A stretch of DNA of 64,000 nt, taken from contig OY725498.1 of assembly GCA_963281255.1 (NCBI GenBank), positions 4,526,001-4,590,000 of the forward strand. Direction: 5' to 3'. Numbering within the stretch: position 1 is the stretch's first letter; every line of letters begins with the position of its first letter. The notes beneath the pieces are model-generated. The model was given only the letters and a program-made list of their open reading frames with translations. It was not told where the DNA came from and made no database searches. Made by a program: the position numbers and the translations under genes. Below are positions 9,130 through 21,900 of the stretch, piece after piece. Source of the DNA: Aphrocallistes beatrix (taxonomy: Eukaryota; Porifera; Hexactinellida; Sceptrulophora; Aphrocallistidae).

Positions 9130-11244
9130 GCATTTTCATCACTCTCTTCTAGTCCTAATCATATTATATAAGTTTTAATGAAAGTACAGTTAAAACCGTT
9201 TTTTTCTTATTATTTCTTTACAGGTTCAGACAGTAAGAAAAAGTCGATAGATATTAACATTTATTTGAATTCTTTTTTTTACACCAAAGATATTCTGAAA
9301 TAGTAAAAAAACCCTGTGTAAGAAAAAAACAGTTTGATTGTGTAATATTATTATTTATATGATTATAATTAGTTAATATTGACATGCAAATGAAATAGGA
9401 AGTTTTAGATGCAATTGAATGCCATGTAAAGTTTTAAGAGTTCATATTCGCGTCCTCTTGTTATGATATAATCAACGTGTTGCAACCAATTTACAAATGT
9501 GTACGAATTCTCCCCTAAAATAGATTTTTTATACGCAATATTAAGATTCTTCAATCATTAGAAAGTCTAATATTTCTTTTCTTTTGTATTGTAATATTTG
9601 CTAAGCTTTAGGCTCTGGATAGTAGTTCTATATACTCACTGGGACTTGGTCGGTTTTCAATCTTTTGGAAGTAGTAGGATTTCTATAAAAGAGCATAAAC
9701 TGGGTTCGCATTATCCTAATTATTAGTCAGGTCAATCTAATATTTGACTTATTCACTATATCTGCTCTGTTTTAGTAAATTTGTATATTTGGTCATGTCT
9801 GATACTAATTCACAAGCTTATTTTAGGTAAGTTTATCTTACGCCCCATTCCGACATTGTTTGTTTCGTTTATAATTGTTTTTTAGGGTCCCTTTTTCTTG
9901 GGAAAAACATTTTATTTTTTTATTTCTCCATTTTTTTGATAGTCTTGTAATCAAGAGAGAACTGGGAGTATTGGGATTTCCATACTCTCACTTCTCTCTC
10001 GACACGAAACTAACTAATGCGTAGAGATCCCCAATGTCTCAATTCTTCTTCCCAGTATTTTGGCTATGCCTATTCTGATTAGAAGTCTGAATCAGTAGAA
10101 TTGAATTCATTCATAAATTTACGATTTGTTTGTTACATTTCGCCTAAATATATTCTAAAGACTTGTCAAATTTCTATTTTCGATAATTACTATTGTTTTC
10201 TTGTTGTGTTACGGTGCCATTCAATTGTATGTCATCTCCACCTTATTCTTATTCCTACAACTCTTTGAATTGATGAGTTAGAAGTAGCTTGCGTGTCATT
10301 AGACAAACATTTCGATGGATTTGTACGATTCCCACACTAACCTGATAAAGCGTACCCTTTAAACCACTAGCATACTGGCAATTAATCCAAGCCTTTAAAT
10401 TTCATTGAAATAAACTGATATTCACTGAAAAATGCGTGATGTTTAGACTTTACCAAGGAGCGATAATATTCTCTTCACAGTTTGCATGTTTTGCAATTGT
10501 TGGAATGTTATAGTAATACTGTTTCATAATGTTGTGGTTGACCTACCACGTTGAATCTAGTCCTAGTGAATATTATACTTTCTTCTGGGTGGTCAACTAA
10601 CAAATGACTTTTTGTTTGTATTTCTGCTTACTCTTCTATCCTCTTTCCTTCCCTCCTCATTTCCTTCCTCAAAACTCTCTTGTAGTTTCCGACATGTAAA
10701 ACATCTGGTTCGAATTCGTGTAATAATAATCTGTCGTCATGACGTGTATCAACTAGTTCGATTTCGCCTGTCATTCATCACCTAAACATTAGACATTGTG
10801 GAATGGTTTGCATTTTAGTTAGTGGAATATAGAAGCTATTCAATCTTGCTCTAAGAAACAACTTGTCCTGGTCCGTTATCTACACGATGCCATTTCCTTT
10901 TTCAGATCTCACACTTTATAAAACACCCATCAATCCTATGAAATTCAGCACTTTATGATTACCCTTGTCCGGGATACTATTTCAATGGTTTCAAGTTGAA
11001 TTGTGTCATATGAGTCACGTGATTTTATTCATACCAAAATAGGAAGAGGGGATGGGAAATCTTTAGAAACTGTATTTCCAAAGAATTACACTTAGGATAT
11101 TTGATATGATAGAAGGAAACAACACAAACAATAATTATTGAATCATATTTGGTTGTCTGGTTCGGTTGAATCACTATTATACATAAAATTGACCTGAATT
11201 GTTTGTATAGGCAATTCGTAGAATACTTCAAAATACACTCTTCT
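9130..11244. other. 2.1-kb gene-free stretch
   Basis: AT-rich sequence with homopolymer T tracts and no open frame that I can support on either strand. It probably holds the 3' UTR of acylphosphatase and the promoter or 5' UTR of the next gene. No tRNA, inverted repeat or satellite was recognised. It is the longest unexplained gap in the window. Confidence 0.5.
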
Positions 11245-14200
11245 ATGTACAACGAAATGCTGCAACGGAGTGGTGCGAACTGTTTCAAATGCTTACACAA
11301 ATGGAAGCTGAATTTCACATCGGGGATAACATTCATTAGTATGATTTCGTTACTGAATAAGTTCACCAATTCGTATGGATACAAGAATGGAGAAGGGTAT
11401 GCGAGCGACGAGAGAGGGAAGAACGCGATGGGAAGTAACAACTTTGAGTCTGAACAGCAAACTGATCCGGAAAAATTCAACTTCATTATTTCCAAACTTA
11501 AGGTCTGTTTCTGTTAAGGTTGTTCTATTGCCACCACGATTTGGAGTTTACAAATCCTTCCTCTTTTAGAAACACGAATATTCGTACAAGTTAGCTGCCA
11601 GTGCACTCAGTGCGCTGACCGAGAAACAACAGGGGTCTGGTCTTAGGGTCAGCGGCTACGATTCAAATTCTCTGGGTAGCAACGTACCGAATGAGGATAG
11701 GAATGTGGAAGGAATGCTTTTGAATGGCGCTGCTCTTATTTTCGCGGTTTTTGACGGTCACAAGGGCCAGCTGTGTTCTGAAGCGCTGAAACAACAGTTG
11801 CTGGAGTCAGCATCAGAACAGCTAAGTTAGTTGCCACTATTTATGTCATATAATCATCATATGAACTTTTTGAATATTACATTTCCCCTAGTAAATATTC
11901 TAGGATATAAACCAGTTTTATTTTGTCTAGGAACACTTTTGGTGATTTTAAAACTTGCAATTTACCCATTATTCCGAAAGCAAACTTTATTTTTAACAAC
12001 TAATATGAATTCATAAGTTTATCTAATGATTAGGTTCATTATTAGTTTAATATAATAAACTTCTTTACTGTATCCACAATATGTAGTCATGATTTCTCCT
12101 GACCGATGTGATATAATCATATATGTTTATTGCTTGTAGTTCAGATTTCCAAGAAAGTTCATTATGCGCCCACTCTATTTCCTACTCGTTAGGTTGAATG
12201 AGATAACCTTGCAAAAATCACCGATCTATTCAGATCAATAGTGACATAAACGTTTTATATTTAGTAATATTAAGTCAGTCCATTAGAGAACAAAAGCCTC
12301 CTTCAGATTAATGCACAGTATTTTGACGTAAATATATTACAATTAATTATGCTGTCAGTACAGATTTACCATGTGATTGCATTAAATTAACATAGCCACA
12401 TGCCCACAATTAGATTCACAATCTATTGTCATACAATTAGAGATTAGCTCCTATATTGTTAATGGTTCCATTACGTAGGTTAAGATAGTGAAATGCCTTA
12501 TATACCATACGTATTCCTTGAATATGCAACTCCCTTCGTGATAACATAACACATTATTTGAACCAATAATGATATTATTAATGACTATAGAGAAGTGAAG
12601 TTCTCTACATACACTTTTAGGTTGTTTGATGGTGTAGTTATACGTAGTTATAACCAATCATTTTTAGTTATAACCAATCATTTTTTTTACAGATCCTCTT
12701 CTGTCGAATCGTTGTCCTCAACTCTCCAACGCTTCGAGTGCCCCTGTGGTCTTGGACCAACGTTCTGGCACCCATTCCTGTCCTGTCACCTGTCCAATCG
12801 GATTTCCTGCTTGTGATGTTGAGGCGGGAATGGCGCCTTCGGCTGAAGATGAAATTGCCGTGAGACTACAGGAGACGTTTGTTAGCATGGATCAGAGGTT
12901 GGAACAGCTGGCTAAGCAGGCCGCACAGAAGTACCAAAGAACAAAGGTTAGAATTAACTAAATGCGTATATCTAAATTCTCACATCTTCTACTATGCAAG
13001 TACTTAGTATAGCCTAAGTTTGGGAATATTTCACTGAAGAAGAATGATAAAAATAACCTTTACTTAATTTTGATCATGTGCTCTGTACTTTTCATGGCAA
13101 TTCAATTTTGTATTAAATTCCAGGCGCATAATTTATAGGTTTAAACACTTGGTTTAAATAATTATTCTTAATTACCTGGCATTGTATTGATTTTCTAATG
13201 TGGCTAGTAATGCCCCCTCCTTAGAACTTCATGCTAATTGGAGACTAATTGAACTCAATTCTCAGAATTTAGTTTGATCATGTTTAACAATTAGATTCGT
13301 TTTACATAATTTAATAAACAGAGCTGAGATTATCTGTTTATCCCACTATACTACTGATTCTGAAATAATGGGAAATTATAGAAAGGCACACACATTATAG
13401 TTACATTATTTAAATTCTTCTCAATTAACAGAGTTTATCAAGAGAGGATCTGGAGCATTTGAAGCGATTCTACCAAGGCGCATGTGCGCTTAGTGCTTGT
13501 GTGGTTTCCAACCAACTCTACCTGGCCAATACGGGAGACTGCAGGGCTGTTCTGGGTTCCCGAGTTGATGGGAAGTGGGTAGCAACTGCGCTTACTGACG
13601 ATCAAACTGCGAATAATACGGATGAAATGATCCGCCTGTTCAAGGCACACCCAGGAGAGAGAGTGATCCACCATGGAAGGCTTTTAGGTGGCCTTATGCC
13701 CCTTAGAAGCTTTGGAGATGCAGGTAGATAGCTTTAGCATCATTACTTGCTTACTTTCATATCCAATACTAAGAATTGTCTGACGGATGTGTACGTATAG
13801 CATTTCTCACTCTGCTGCAATCGAATTCAAGTCATTGGATGAAAATACTTTCGACTAGGATTTCTTTGTTTTTCACGATAGTTTAGCACTTTATTCCAAT
13901 ACATTATCATGCATCCTAGAATAATCGTTGCTTCCTTACTGATTCCGATGTTACTTCATCTTGGTGCGATATGATAATATGTGCTACCATAGCAAATCAT
14001 CAGCGAAACGAATTAATATTGTTACTTGATACGCTTGTTTTGCAAACATCACCTATCGTATGGCCCTTTTGTGTCCACGAAACCAGTATTCAACTCTGCT
14101 ATCATCATTATTTTCTCTAGAATACAAATGGCCTTCTGAGCTCTTAAAAGGGATTGTATCACTATCTCCTAACTACGTCACGCCTCCTTATCTAACCGCA

Positions 14201-14774
14201 AAACCGGTGATAACACACCATACCCTGAAGAGCGAAGACAAATTCCTCTTACTAGCCACTGATGGACTCTGGGAGAAATTAACGAATGACGAAGCTGTGC
14301 AGTTAGTTGGTAAAGCTATGGATGGACAGCATAAAGAGTGCAAAAGTGAATCATCTTGGTTTTCAGGTCAGTTAACATATTAGTAATATTAGAATAGCAC
14401 AGCTGTAGGTGGATTTCAATGATTTCCTAAAATGAGTGTGGTTCTTTAATTAAACTAAATCATCAGTACAAAACATGACTTTCATCTCCTGGGGTCGCTT
14501 ATATTAGATTTCTCAGCCTTGTTCAAGACTGTTGCAATTATCCTTTCATGTCTCTCTAGGTTTGTTCTACAAGAATCGGAAAACTGAAAATGCAGAGTTA
14601 TACCCAACTTCTACTTCATCACTCGACTCCAACAAGGCGACTCTACTTATAAAACAGGCCCTGGGGGGCGATACCAAGAGCGTACATGCCTCACTTAACT
14701 TAAATCCCTCGGTTTCTCGCGCATCCCGGGACGATATATCAGTTACAGTAGTCTATTTTAATGATGGGAGATGA
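11245..14774 (+). CDS. Pyruvate dehydrogenase phosphatase catalytic subunit (PP2C family), six exons
   Basis: Exons 11245-11502, 11570-11825, 12693-12946, 13432-13723, 14121-14366 and 14560-14774 join to 1,521 nt (506 aa), near the ~530 aa of vertebrate PDP1/PDP2. The first exon is basic and hydrophobic, as expected for a mitochondrial leader, and then reaches the KHEYSYKL strand. PP2C landmarks are VSGYDSNSLGSNVPNEDR, FAVFDGHKG, LANTGDCRAVLGS, RLLGGLMPLRSFGDAEYKW, YVTPPYLTAKPVI, FLLLATDGLW and SRDDISVTVVYF. The GYDSNxLxxNxPxEDR and RLLGxLMPxRxFGD blocks are specific to PDP rather than other PP2Cs. The enzyme reactivates the pyruvate dehydrogenase complex in the matrix. The exact start is uncertain: the open frame continues upstream to an acceptor-like TATAG at 11210. 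Confidence 0.88.
11826..12692 (+). other. 867-bp intron of the PDP gene with a short duplication at its 3' end
   Basis: AT-rich intron with no supported nested gene. Just before the acceptor, AGTTATAACCAATCATTTTT occurs twice in tandem (about 12647-12690), within the pyrimidine-tract region. Confidence 0.5.
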
Positions 14775-15908
14775 TTCGTTCACTTACTAAGACTTTAATC
14801 ACACATACAATCGAGGATTTCTACACTACTAGCTGATTAACGTACATTTTCACAATTCTAGTTTTAGGTGTATATTTCAATGATGCATTCTACCTAGCCA
14901 AATGGTATTACTCACTAAATTCAAGCATTTTTATGTTTGTTTGTTTGTTTTTAAACATATGTGTTTATTGATAATTATTCAATTTACCTTATTTTGCTTG
15001 TTTCTTCTCCTAATGGGGGGGTAAGCTCAACTTCGAAAGGGGTGATAACTGAATCTAGTTCTTTTGCAATGTAAAATATTTCATTGTGGAGGTTCTTCTG
15101 AGCAATTTGGTAGGAGTTCAGATTCGAGCGGGGGGTATGCTCAAATCTGAACTCCTACCAAATTGCTCAGAAGAACCTCTTTACAATGAAATATTTTACA
15201 TTGCAAAAGAGCTAGATTCAGTTATCACCCCTTTCGAATAATCAACTGATTTTAGAGGAAATATGGTACTTCTTGAAGCAATTCAAGAAACCGACAACAT
15301 TCACGATACACTTGTCTGTCAAGTAATTATGGCTCTTTCTAATGGATAAACTATCTTGTTTTTGTTTACCCAAATTGTGTTATAAAAGCAATTCTGTCTA
15401 GATATTATCTATATTAGTCAAAAGAATGAGCTAATCTCATAAGTTTGTTTGTCTTTGACATGATTTGGGTTGACCCAAATTAAAGTTTACATAATTTTTG
15501 TCTAAGAACATGTAAGTCTAGAGAAACGTCACATCAAGGATATCAATGGCAAATGTACGTACAAATTATGTAACTTGATTCGAGTGAGAAATCTTACAAC
15601 CCACAGCAGTATATGCTAGCTATTATACTAATTGTAATCATAATGAAAACATCTCTCAGCCTTATTTTATTTTGGCGTAAGACGAAACACCTTACCATCC
15701 TACAACTACTGTGTATAAATATGCCAATTTCATTCGTCCTATTATTGTAACGTGTCATATAAACATGTTACATCATCAACAATCGTTTTAAATATTTTCT
15801 CAGACTACGTGATGATTACATCAGTCAAAATAAAGTGTATAAATCTCTGATATAGCTATGATCTGTGTTTACAGTTAGAAGTTTAGACGTCAAGATAACT
15901 AAAGGGGA
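14775..15908. other. 1.1-kb intergenic region upstream of the giant gene
   Basis: Contains a (TTTG) microsatellite near 14938 and the foldback element at 15032-15238 listed separately. The remainder is AT-rich with no gene recognised. The promoter of the giant gene is presumably in its last few hundred bases. Confidence 0.5.
15032..15238. mobile_element. Foldback/MITE-like long hairpin
   Basis: Two arms of about 93 bp (15032-15124 and 15144-15238) are near-perfect reverse complements separated by a ~19-bp G-rich loop. The outermost bases are TTCGAAAGGGGTGATAACTG and their complement. Small mismatches and a short indel occur mid-arm. No protein coding capacity and no clear target-site duplication were found. 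It is a foldback transposon remnant or another strongly hairpin-forming sequence. Confidence 0.8.
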
Positions 15909-18900
15909 ATGTTAGTTGTTCTGAAAGTAATAACTTTGCTATTTCTCTTATTTTCCACTTCGAATGGAGACATTTCTCCCTCGGTGGGGAGTCTAGGAGG
16001 AGGGACCAGGGTGACAATATCTGGGAGTGGCTTCAGTGAAGACTCATATGAAAGTTCCAATGGTAACATAGTGCGACTAACAACCAACAATCCGACTGAG
16101 ACCCTGCCCTGCGAAGCAGTGTCCTACTCCTCAAACTCCGAGCAGATAGTCTGTGTGACAGGAAATTCTGGACGCAGTAAGTTAATATTATTTTTTGAGA
16201 TCTAAAATTCAAATTCTATGAATGCATACTTGCCAACCTCTGCAAGGAAAAAACTGGACATAGTATTTTAGCGGGACATATTATATTTGTACTAGGTCCT
16301 TCCTATACACTGAAAAGCGGGACAATTCCACTTTCTGGAACGTTTTCGAGGGACTTTCAACATATGTCCGAAAAATCGAGACCCTTCTAATCAAGTAGAA
16401 ATATTAAATTGATAGATATTTCACTTGGTGTGAGAAACGAGATGCATCTCAACAATGGATAAAGTGTCCTATTATTTGTCAGTTCAGTTAAAATTCCGTT
16501 TTCTTATGTTATACTGACTATTAAATTCCTTTTTTAGTTTCAGGCAACCATGCATACTCAGTCTCCATAATGTCAGACGGCATCCCGGTCGATTTTACCG
16601 GTTCATTCACCTACCGGTCAGACCAGACGCCGCTCATCTCTGACGCGAGTCCTCGCTACACACGACCAGGAGCTCTGTTCAACTTGAGCGGTCGCATTTA
16701 CACAGACAAGTATGGGGAGACGGATGAGGATCAAATTGGACAGGAGCAGATAGAGCGCGTGTATTTGGGTCCCTCCGTGTGCCACCTGTACGACAGCGAC
16801 TCTCAGAACGAGACGCTCTTCGGCTTAGCCGTGAGTGAGGAAGACGACACCGGCTATGCCGTGTGTAAGCCCAGTTCCACTGACATCGGCTCCTTCAACG
16901 CCAGCTGGCTCTTCTCCGGTCCCAAAGGCAGGAGTGTGGTGAGTAGAGAGGCTCTCCTCGTGTCCGCACAGCTGAGAGCATTCCTGGTCCAACAGTACTC
17001 TGTGATTAGGCGCGTTTCCCCTCTCATGGGAAGCAGGGAAGGGAACACTCTGATGACAGTGTATGGAGACTACTTCCATGACAACGTGGACAGCGTTCAG
17101 GTATTTGTAGGTGAGAGAGAGTGTGAGATAGTTGTAGCTAGTCTAGGTGAGATTGTTTGCAGGAGTCCCAAGCAGGGTGACACCACCAGTCTGTATCCAG
17201 GTCAGAGGGGGTGGAGTGTGCACGTGTGGCATCAAGGTGTGAGTTCTCTCTCGGATATCGACAATCTCGACTTGGCAATGAGTGAGACGAGCTATGTAGA
17301 CACTGTGTCCGATCTCCCGCCTATAAGTGCTGAGAATTATGTGGTGAAGTTGTCCGGGTTCTTCGTTGCACCTCAAACAGGTCGCTACACGTTCACATCA
17401 TCATCTGGCGAAGTGTACATGAGTGCGACAGGCTATCCTGCCACGAATGCCGTTGCTTCATCTTGTAGTGGCGTTTGTTCTCTCGTAAAGGGAGAACTGT
17501 ACTACCTGTATGCACTGGCTGAGAATTCCCTCCCCGTGGTCAGTGTTCGGTTGTTTGAGAGTGAGTTTGTCAACGCTCGACTAAGCTCGGCCAAGAATGA
17601 GAAACAGAGAGTGAGGACTACGAACAACCCGTTTGATGAGTGGCAGCGAGTGGAGGTGTTGGAAAGGAACAGAGGCAACCACTCTATTCAAGTGGTAGCG
17701 ATCCCTGTTAAATTCCGCGAACAGTGTTGTGCGTTCTCACAGCTTGTGAACACATCCTGTAACAGCACAGCCAACAACACAGACGTGTGTAACGCTACGT
17801 CTGAGTGGATGAACTCCACCGAGTGTCACACCCCACGAGTGGACGTGCTGTACAGAGGAAACGTCTCCTCTCTTCTCCTCAACTGTAGCTCGGAGTGCGT
17901 GGAAGAGGAAGTGAACCTGTTGAATAGCGCGTTGGTTGAATCGGGAGGTGTGAATGTTAGTGTTCGCGATAACGGGACCCATTTGTTGTGGGAGTTGACG
18001 TTTAAAGAGGTCGGAGTGAGGGAAGTGATTGGTTTTGAGGTGTCAGAATTGGATTGTGCGACAAATGAGACAGCGAAAGTGAGTCTTCTCACTTCAGTGA
18101 TTTCAGAAGGGTTGGAGGCTGATGTGAATTTCACTCTCGTTTTTGGTGGCATTAAAAGTGTCCCGATTCCATTCACAGCCACCACGACTCAGATCCGTCA
18201 GTCAATCGAGGCGTTATTCTTCAGAAAGTGTGAGTACCCGAAAGGAATCAACTTCTTGCTGCTGGACTACGAGACTGGGACAGGATCTGTCTCAGGAACG
18301 CTGAATGGAACTGTCGAACCTTATTGTGGAAAGAAATCAGTTAAAAACCCTTATCGCATATTCCACTCTACCTCGACGCATTTGAAAGAGAATGGTGGAT
18401 CGTTCGTGGAAGCTGAAGAGTTTGATGCCAGAGATTACAATTATCTTTGTTTCGCCTACATCGGGTCTGTTAGTCCAAGTATATCTCTAGGTGTGAAGTG
18501 GCAGAATGAGAGTCAGGACACTCTATATAGTAGTGTGACTATATCTCAAGAGAGTTTTACCCCTCAAGTCTCTTCATGGTCTTATCAGTGTGAAAATGTA
18601 TTCAGTAAGCTAGTTGAGCTGAGTGATACATTTGTCGGAATATCTTCTGCTTCAGGCTACTCTGTTACTTCCATCACGATATCCAAGTATTCTGCTGAGT
18701 TATTTGTTGATGAGGTCGCCTTTGCACAATATCCAATCTCCTTATACCGATCCCCCATCCCCCCTACTCGTCCTAACGGCATATTCGTAGATGTGACAGT
18801 TATTGACGAGCTTAGTCCTTCTAGCCTCAACTCTAGTCTGTGTTTTGACATTCGATTGACAACGTTTGAGTGTGGCCACGGCTTCCCTCTGATAGCAGTA

Positions 18901-21900
18901 GCGTACGACGAGTTCCATTCTCCTGTCACTGAATTCAACATTACGCGTGTCCAGCATGCTTCTCCACCCATTCAGGGGAACTTCACACTTCAGAAAGGAG
19001 CCGCATTGACTCGAGCAATCGACGTGCAGGCTACGCGTGAAGAGTTGGGAAGTGTTATCGAAGAGACGTTTGAGGAGGGAGAAGTGTCTGTGGGACGGAG
19101 TGGGGACTGCAGGGGGTACACGTGGACGGTGGAGTGGGTGCAAGTGGGAGGGGACAAGGATGAGATGGTGGTGGATGACACGAATGTGAAAGTATTTGGT
19201 GACGTATCGATTGAGGTGTCAACATTGAGGGAGGGAGGTCTCTTCTTACCATTTCTACCTCCTGACATGTTGCGTAGCTCTCACAGCACAGCACAAGTGT
19301 CAGTCCTCGTGAACGATGTCCCCGCGGCTTGTGACAATGGCAGCTGTGCTTTCGAGTACGATTCTAGTGCCACTCCAACCATCACAGACACCTCCCCTGA
19401 GTCAGGGAAGGAGGGGAGTGTGCTGACTGTGACAGGCGCAGGATTCGGTACACAATCCACTGGTGTGTACGTACTGGTTGGAGGTGTTAACTGCACAGAA
19501 GTGGTATGGAGTGTGAGTGAGATAACTTGTGTCGTCCCTCTCCATGCATGTGGAGTGCTCTCAGTGAGAGTTCACATTCTAGAATATGGATTCTCAACTA
19601 ATTCTTCATTTTCCTATTTAATGACGGTGTACAGTGCAAACCCCATCACTTTGAGTAGAAGTGGGGGAACTCATCTTCTCATCACAGGAGGTAGCTTTGG
19701 GGATCGCTCAGAAGATATTTCGGTTGTGATAAACACTGAAGAATGTGTATTACTGAGTGCCAATAATACTCATATACAGTGTGAATCTTCTGCTAATCCT
19801 ATTGGAACATATCCCATCGAAATATCCATTCGAAGCGTGACGAATTCCAGTTTACAGGTGACCTATGAGGTAACAACAACATCTCCCAACATATCTAGTG
19901 TCCAGCCTGATACATTCGGTGCCTGTGGTGGATTGATTACCATATATGGAAGTAACTTCTACGATGATGTATCGAAACTTGTTATCTATGTTGCAGACGC
20001 AAACTGTGTCGCTGTGAGTATTGAGGACTCTGGAACTCGCATTGTGTGCACTGTCCCTCCTAACCCACCTGGTACAGCCATTCTCACCTTGACACACGTG
20101 GAACATGGATTCAGTGAATTCCCGATTAACTATGAGTTCTCTGTGAGCAGTGTTTCCCCCTTAGTCGGCTCTCGCTTGGGAGGATCCATTCTGACATTCC
20201 TCGGACAAGGTTTCTGTTCTGACATCAGCATCACTTTCCCATCTTCCCCGGTGGGCACTGTTTGCAGTGTTCTATTCCTTAACAGCACTCGTCTGGAGTG
20301 CAGGATAGGCTCCACTTGGAAGCAGCATTCCATCGACAACTCAGGCTACAGCAGTGAGTTCGGTTATGGCTATGCTTGGAACCCGAGTAGTGTGACGGTC
20401 CAACCTGGAGACAGGGTGACATGGAGCTGGGTGGGGGCTGGTTTAATCGAGTATGGAGTGAGTGAGACGGACGCTTTTGGAAGTGATGTCGTGGATGGTT
20501 TCTCAAGTGAGGTGAGCTCGAGTGGTAATTTCTCCCACTGTTTCTATCAACCTGGTATTCGGTACTACCAGAACAGTGTAGTACCGAGTATGAGGGGAGT
20601 GATTACTGTGAGTGAACTCTCTTCTTTCACTTCTGACATTTCTTTCACTGCTCACAACTTCTCTCCTTCCTCTGTTCCTTCACTCCCTGCGAGTGTGACA
20701 GCTACACCCATCGATCCAACCTGTGAGACACCACTTCCTCCAGTCACAGGTGTGAATGGTCTGCAGTTCGTATTCTGGGATTGTCAGAGCGGAAATGTTT
20801 CAACAATCACACCCAGTGAAGGTGATTGGGGAGATGTGATCACTGTATCAGGATCCCATTTCATGAACCATTCCATAGAACTGCTACTGGATTCCGAGTT
20901 TCCGTGCGAGGTGTTTCAGCAAAACGACACAACAGCTTTTTGCAAACTCAACGAGAACTATGAGGTCCCCACATGTCGCAGCTTACCGGTGAGTGTGTTA
21001 TTTGGGAATAACGGCTATGCTTTATTGTCTGCGAAAAGTGAATACTATCTTAAACCAAGTGTGACAGGGCTGTCTCCACAGACAGGATCACTGGAAGGCT
21101 GCACCATCCTCACCGTATCTGGCTATGGACTGAACCAAGTGACACGGCTGAATTTGGGCAGTGAGTGTGTGATCTTATCACAGACATATCATGAAATTAG
21201 TTGTCGCACAAGTAAGAACATTGGCGGTATATTTCCACTGAACATTTCGTACTGCTCCATTTTAGAGTCTTCTAGTTTCCACTTTGAATATTCTGTCACT
21301 TACACGCCTCAAGTTACTCAGATCTCTTCAGTTGAAGGTCCGCACGAGACAATGATTCTTGTGGATGATATTCCTACGAGTGATGCTTCAGATATTACAG
21401 TAGAAGTGGGAGAGCATGTGTGCACTTATTTTCAAGTTTCAATGAACAGGATTAGTTGTAACGTGAGTTCCCTCGTTCTCGGAGATTACCCCGTGTCAGT
21501 GATTGTCCTGAACTTAGGATGTGCCACCATACCTGACACCTCTAAGACTGTATCAATTGGAGGTAGCATTACTCAGCTGTCTCCGTTGTCAGGTAGCACA
21601 GGAGGTTGTACACTCTTGACAATCAATGGCCACGGTTTCTCTCCTGACACGACTACCGTGATTATCGGGACATATCCTTGTGATATCGTCGATGTTTCAT
21701 ACAACACAGTGAAATGTTCCACTCACCCATCTGTAGGTTCCAAGCTAGTCTCCGTTACAGTTAATGGTTTGATAATTGCAGATAGTCCCGCGTTTCTATT
21801 TTCTAGTAATTCTACTCCCACCATCGCTAGTATATCACCTTCCAGTGGAACAGGTGGCCAACTTGAACTATCTGGATCCAACTTTGGATCGAATTCTGAC

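Noticed and set aside
9130-11244. Possible tRNA (GGTTCGAATTC near 10707)
   Set aside because: No acceptor stem or anticodon arm can be formed around it.
11025-11495. 156-codon minus-strand frame
   Set aside because: Opposes the first PDP exon, has low-complexity composition and no recognisable family.
11570-11825. PP2C exon as TAB1 or a generic PPM phosphatase
   Set aside because: The GYDSN...NEDR and RLLGGLMPLRSFGDAEYKW blocks and the mitochondrial-like leader are PDP-specific.
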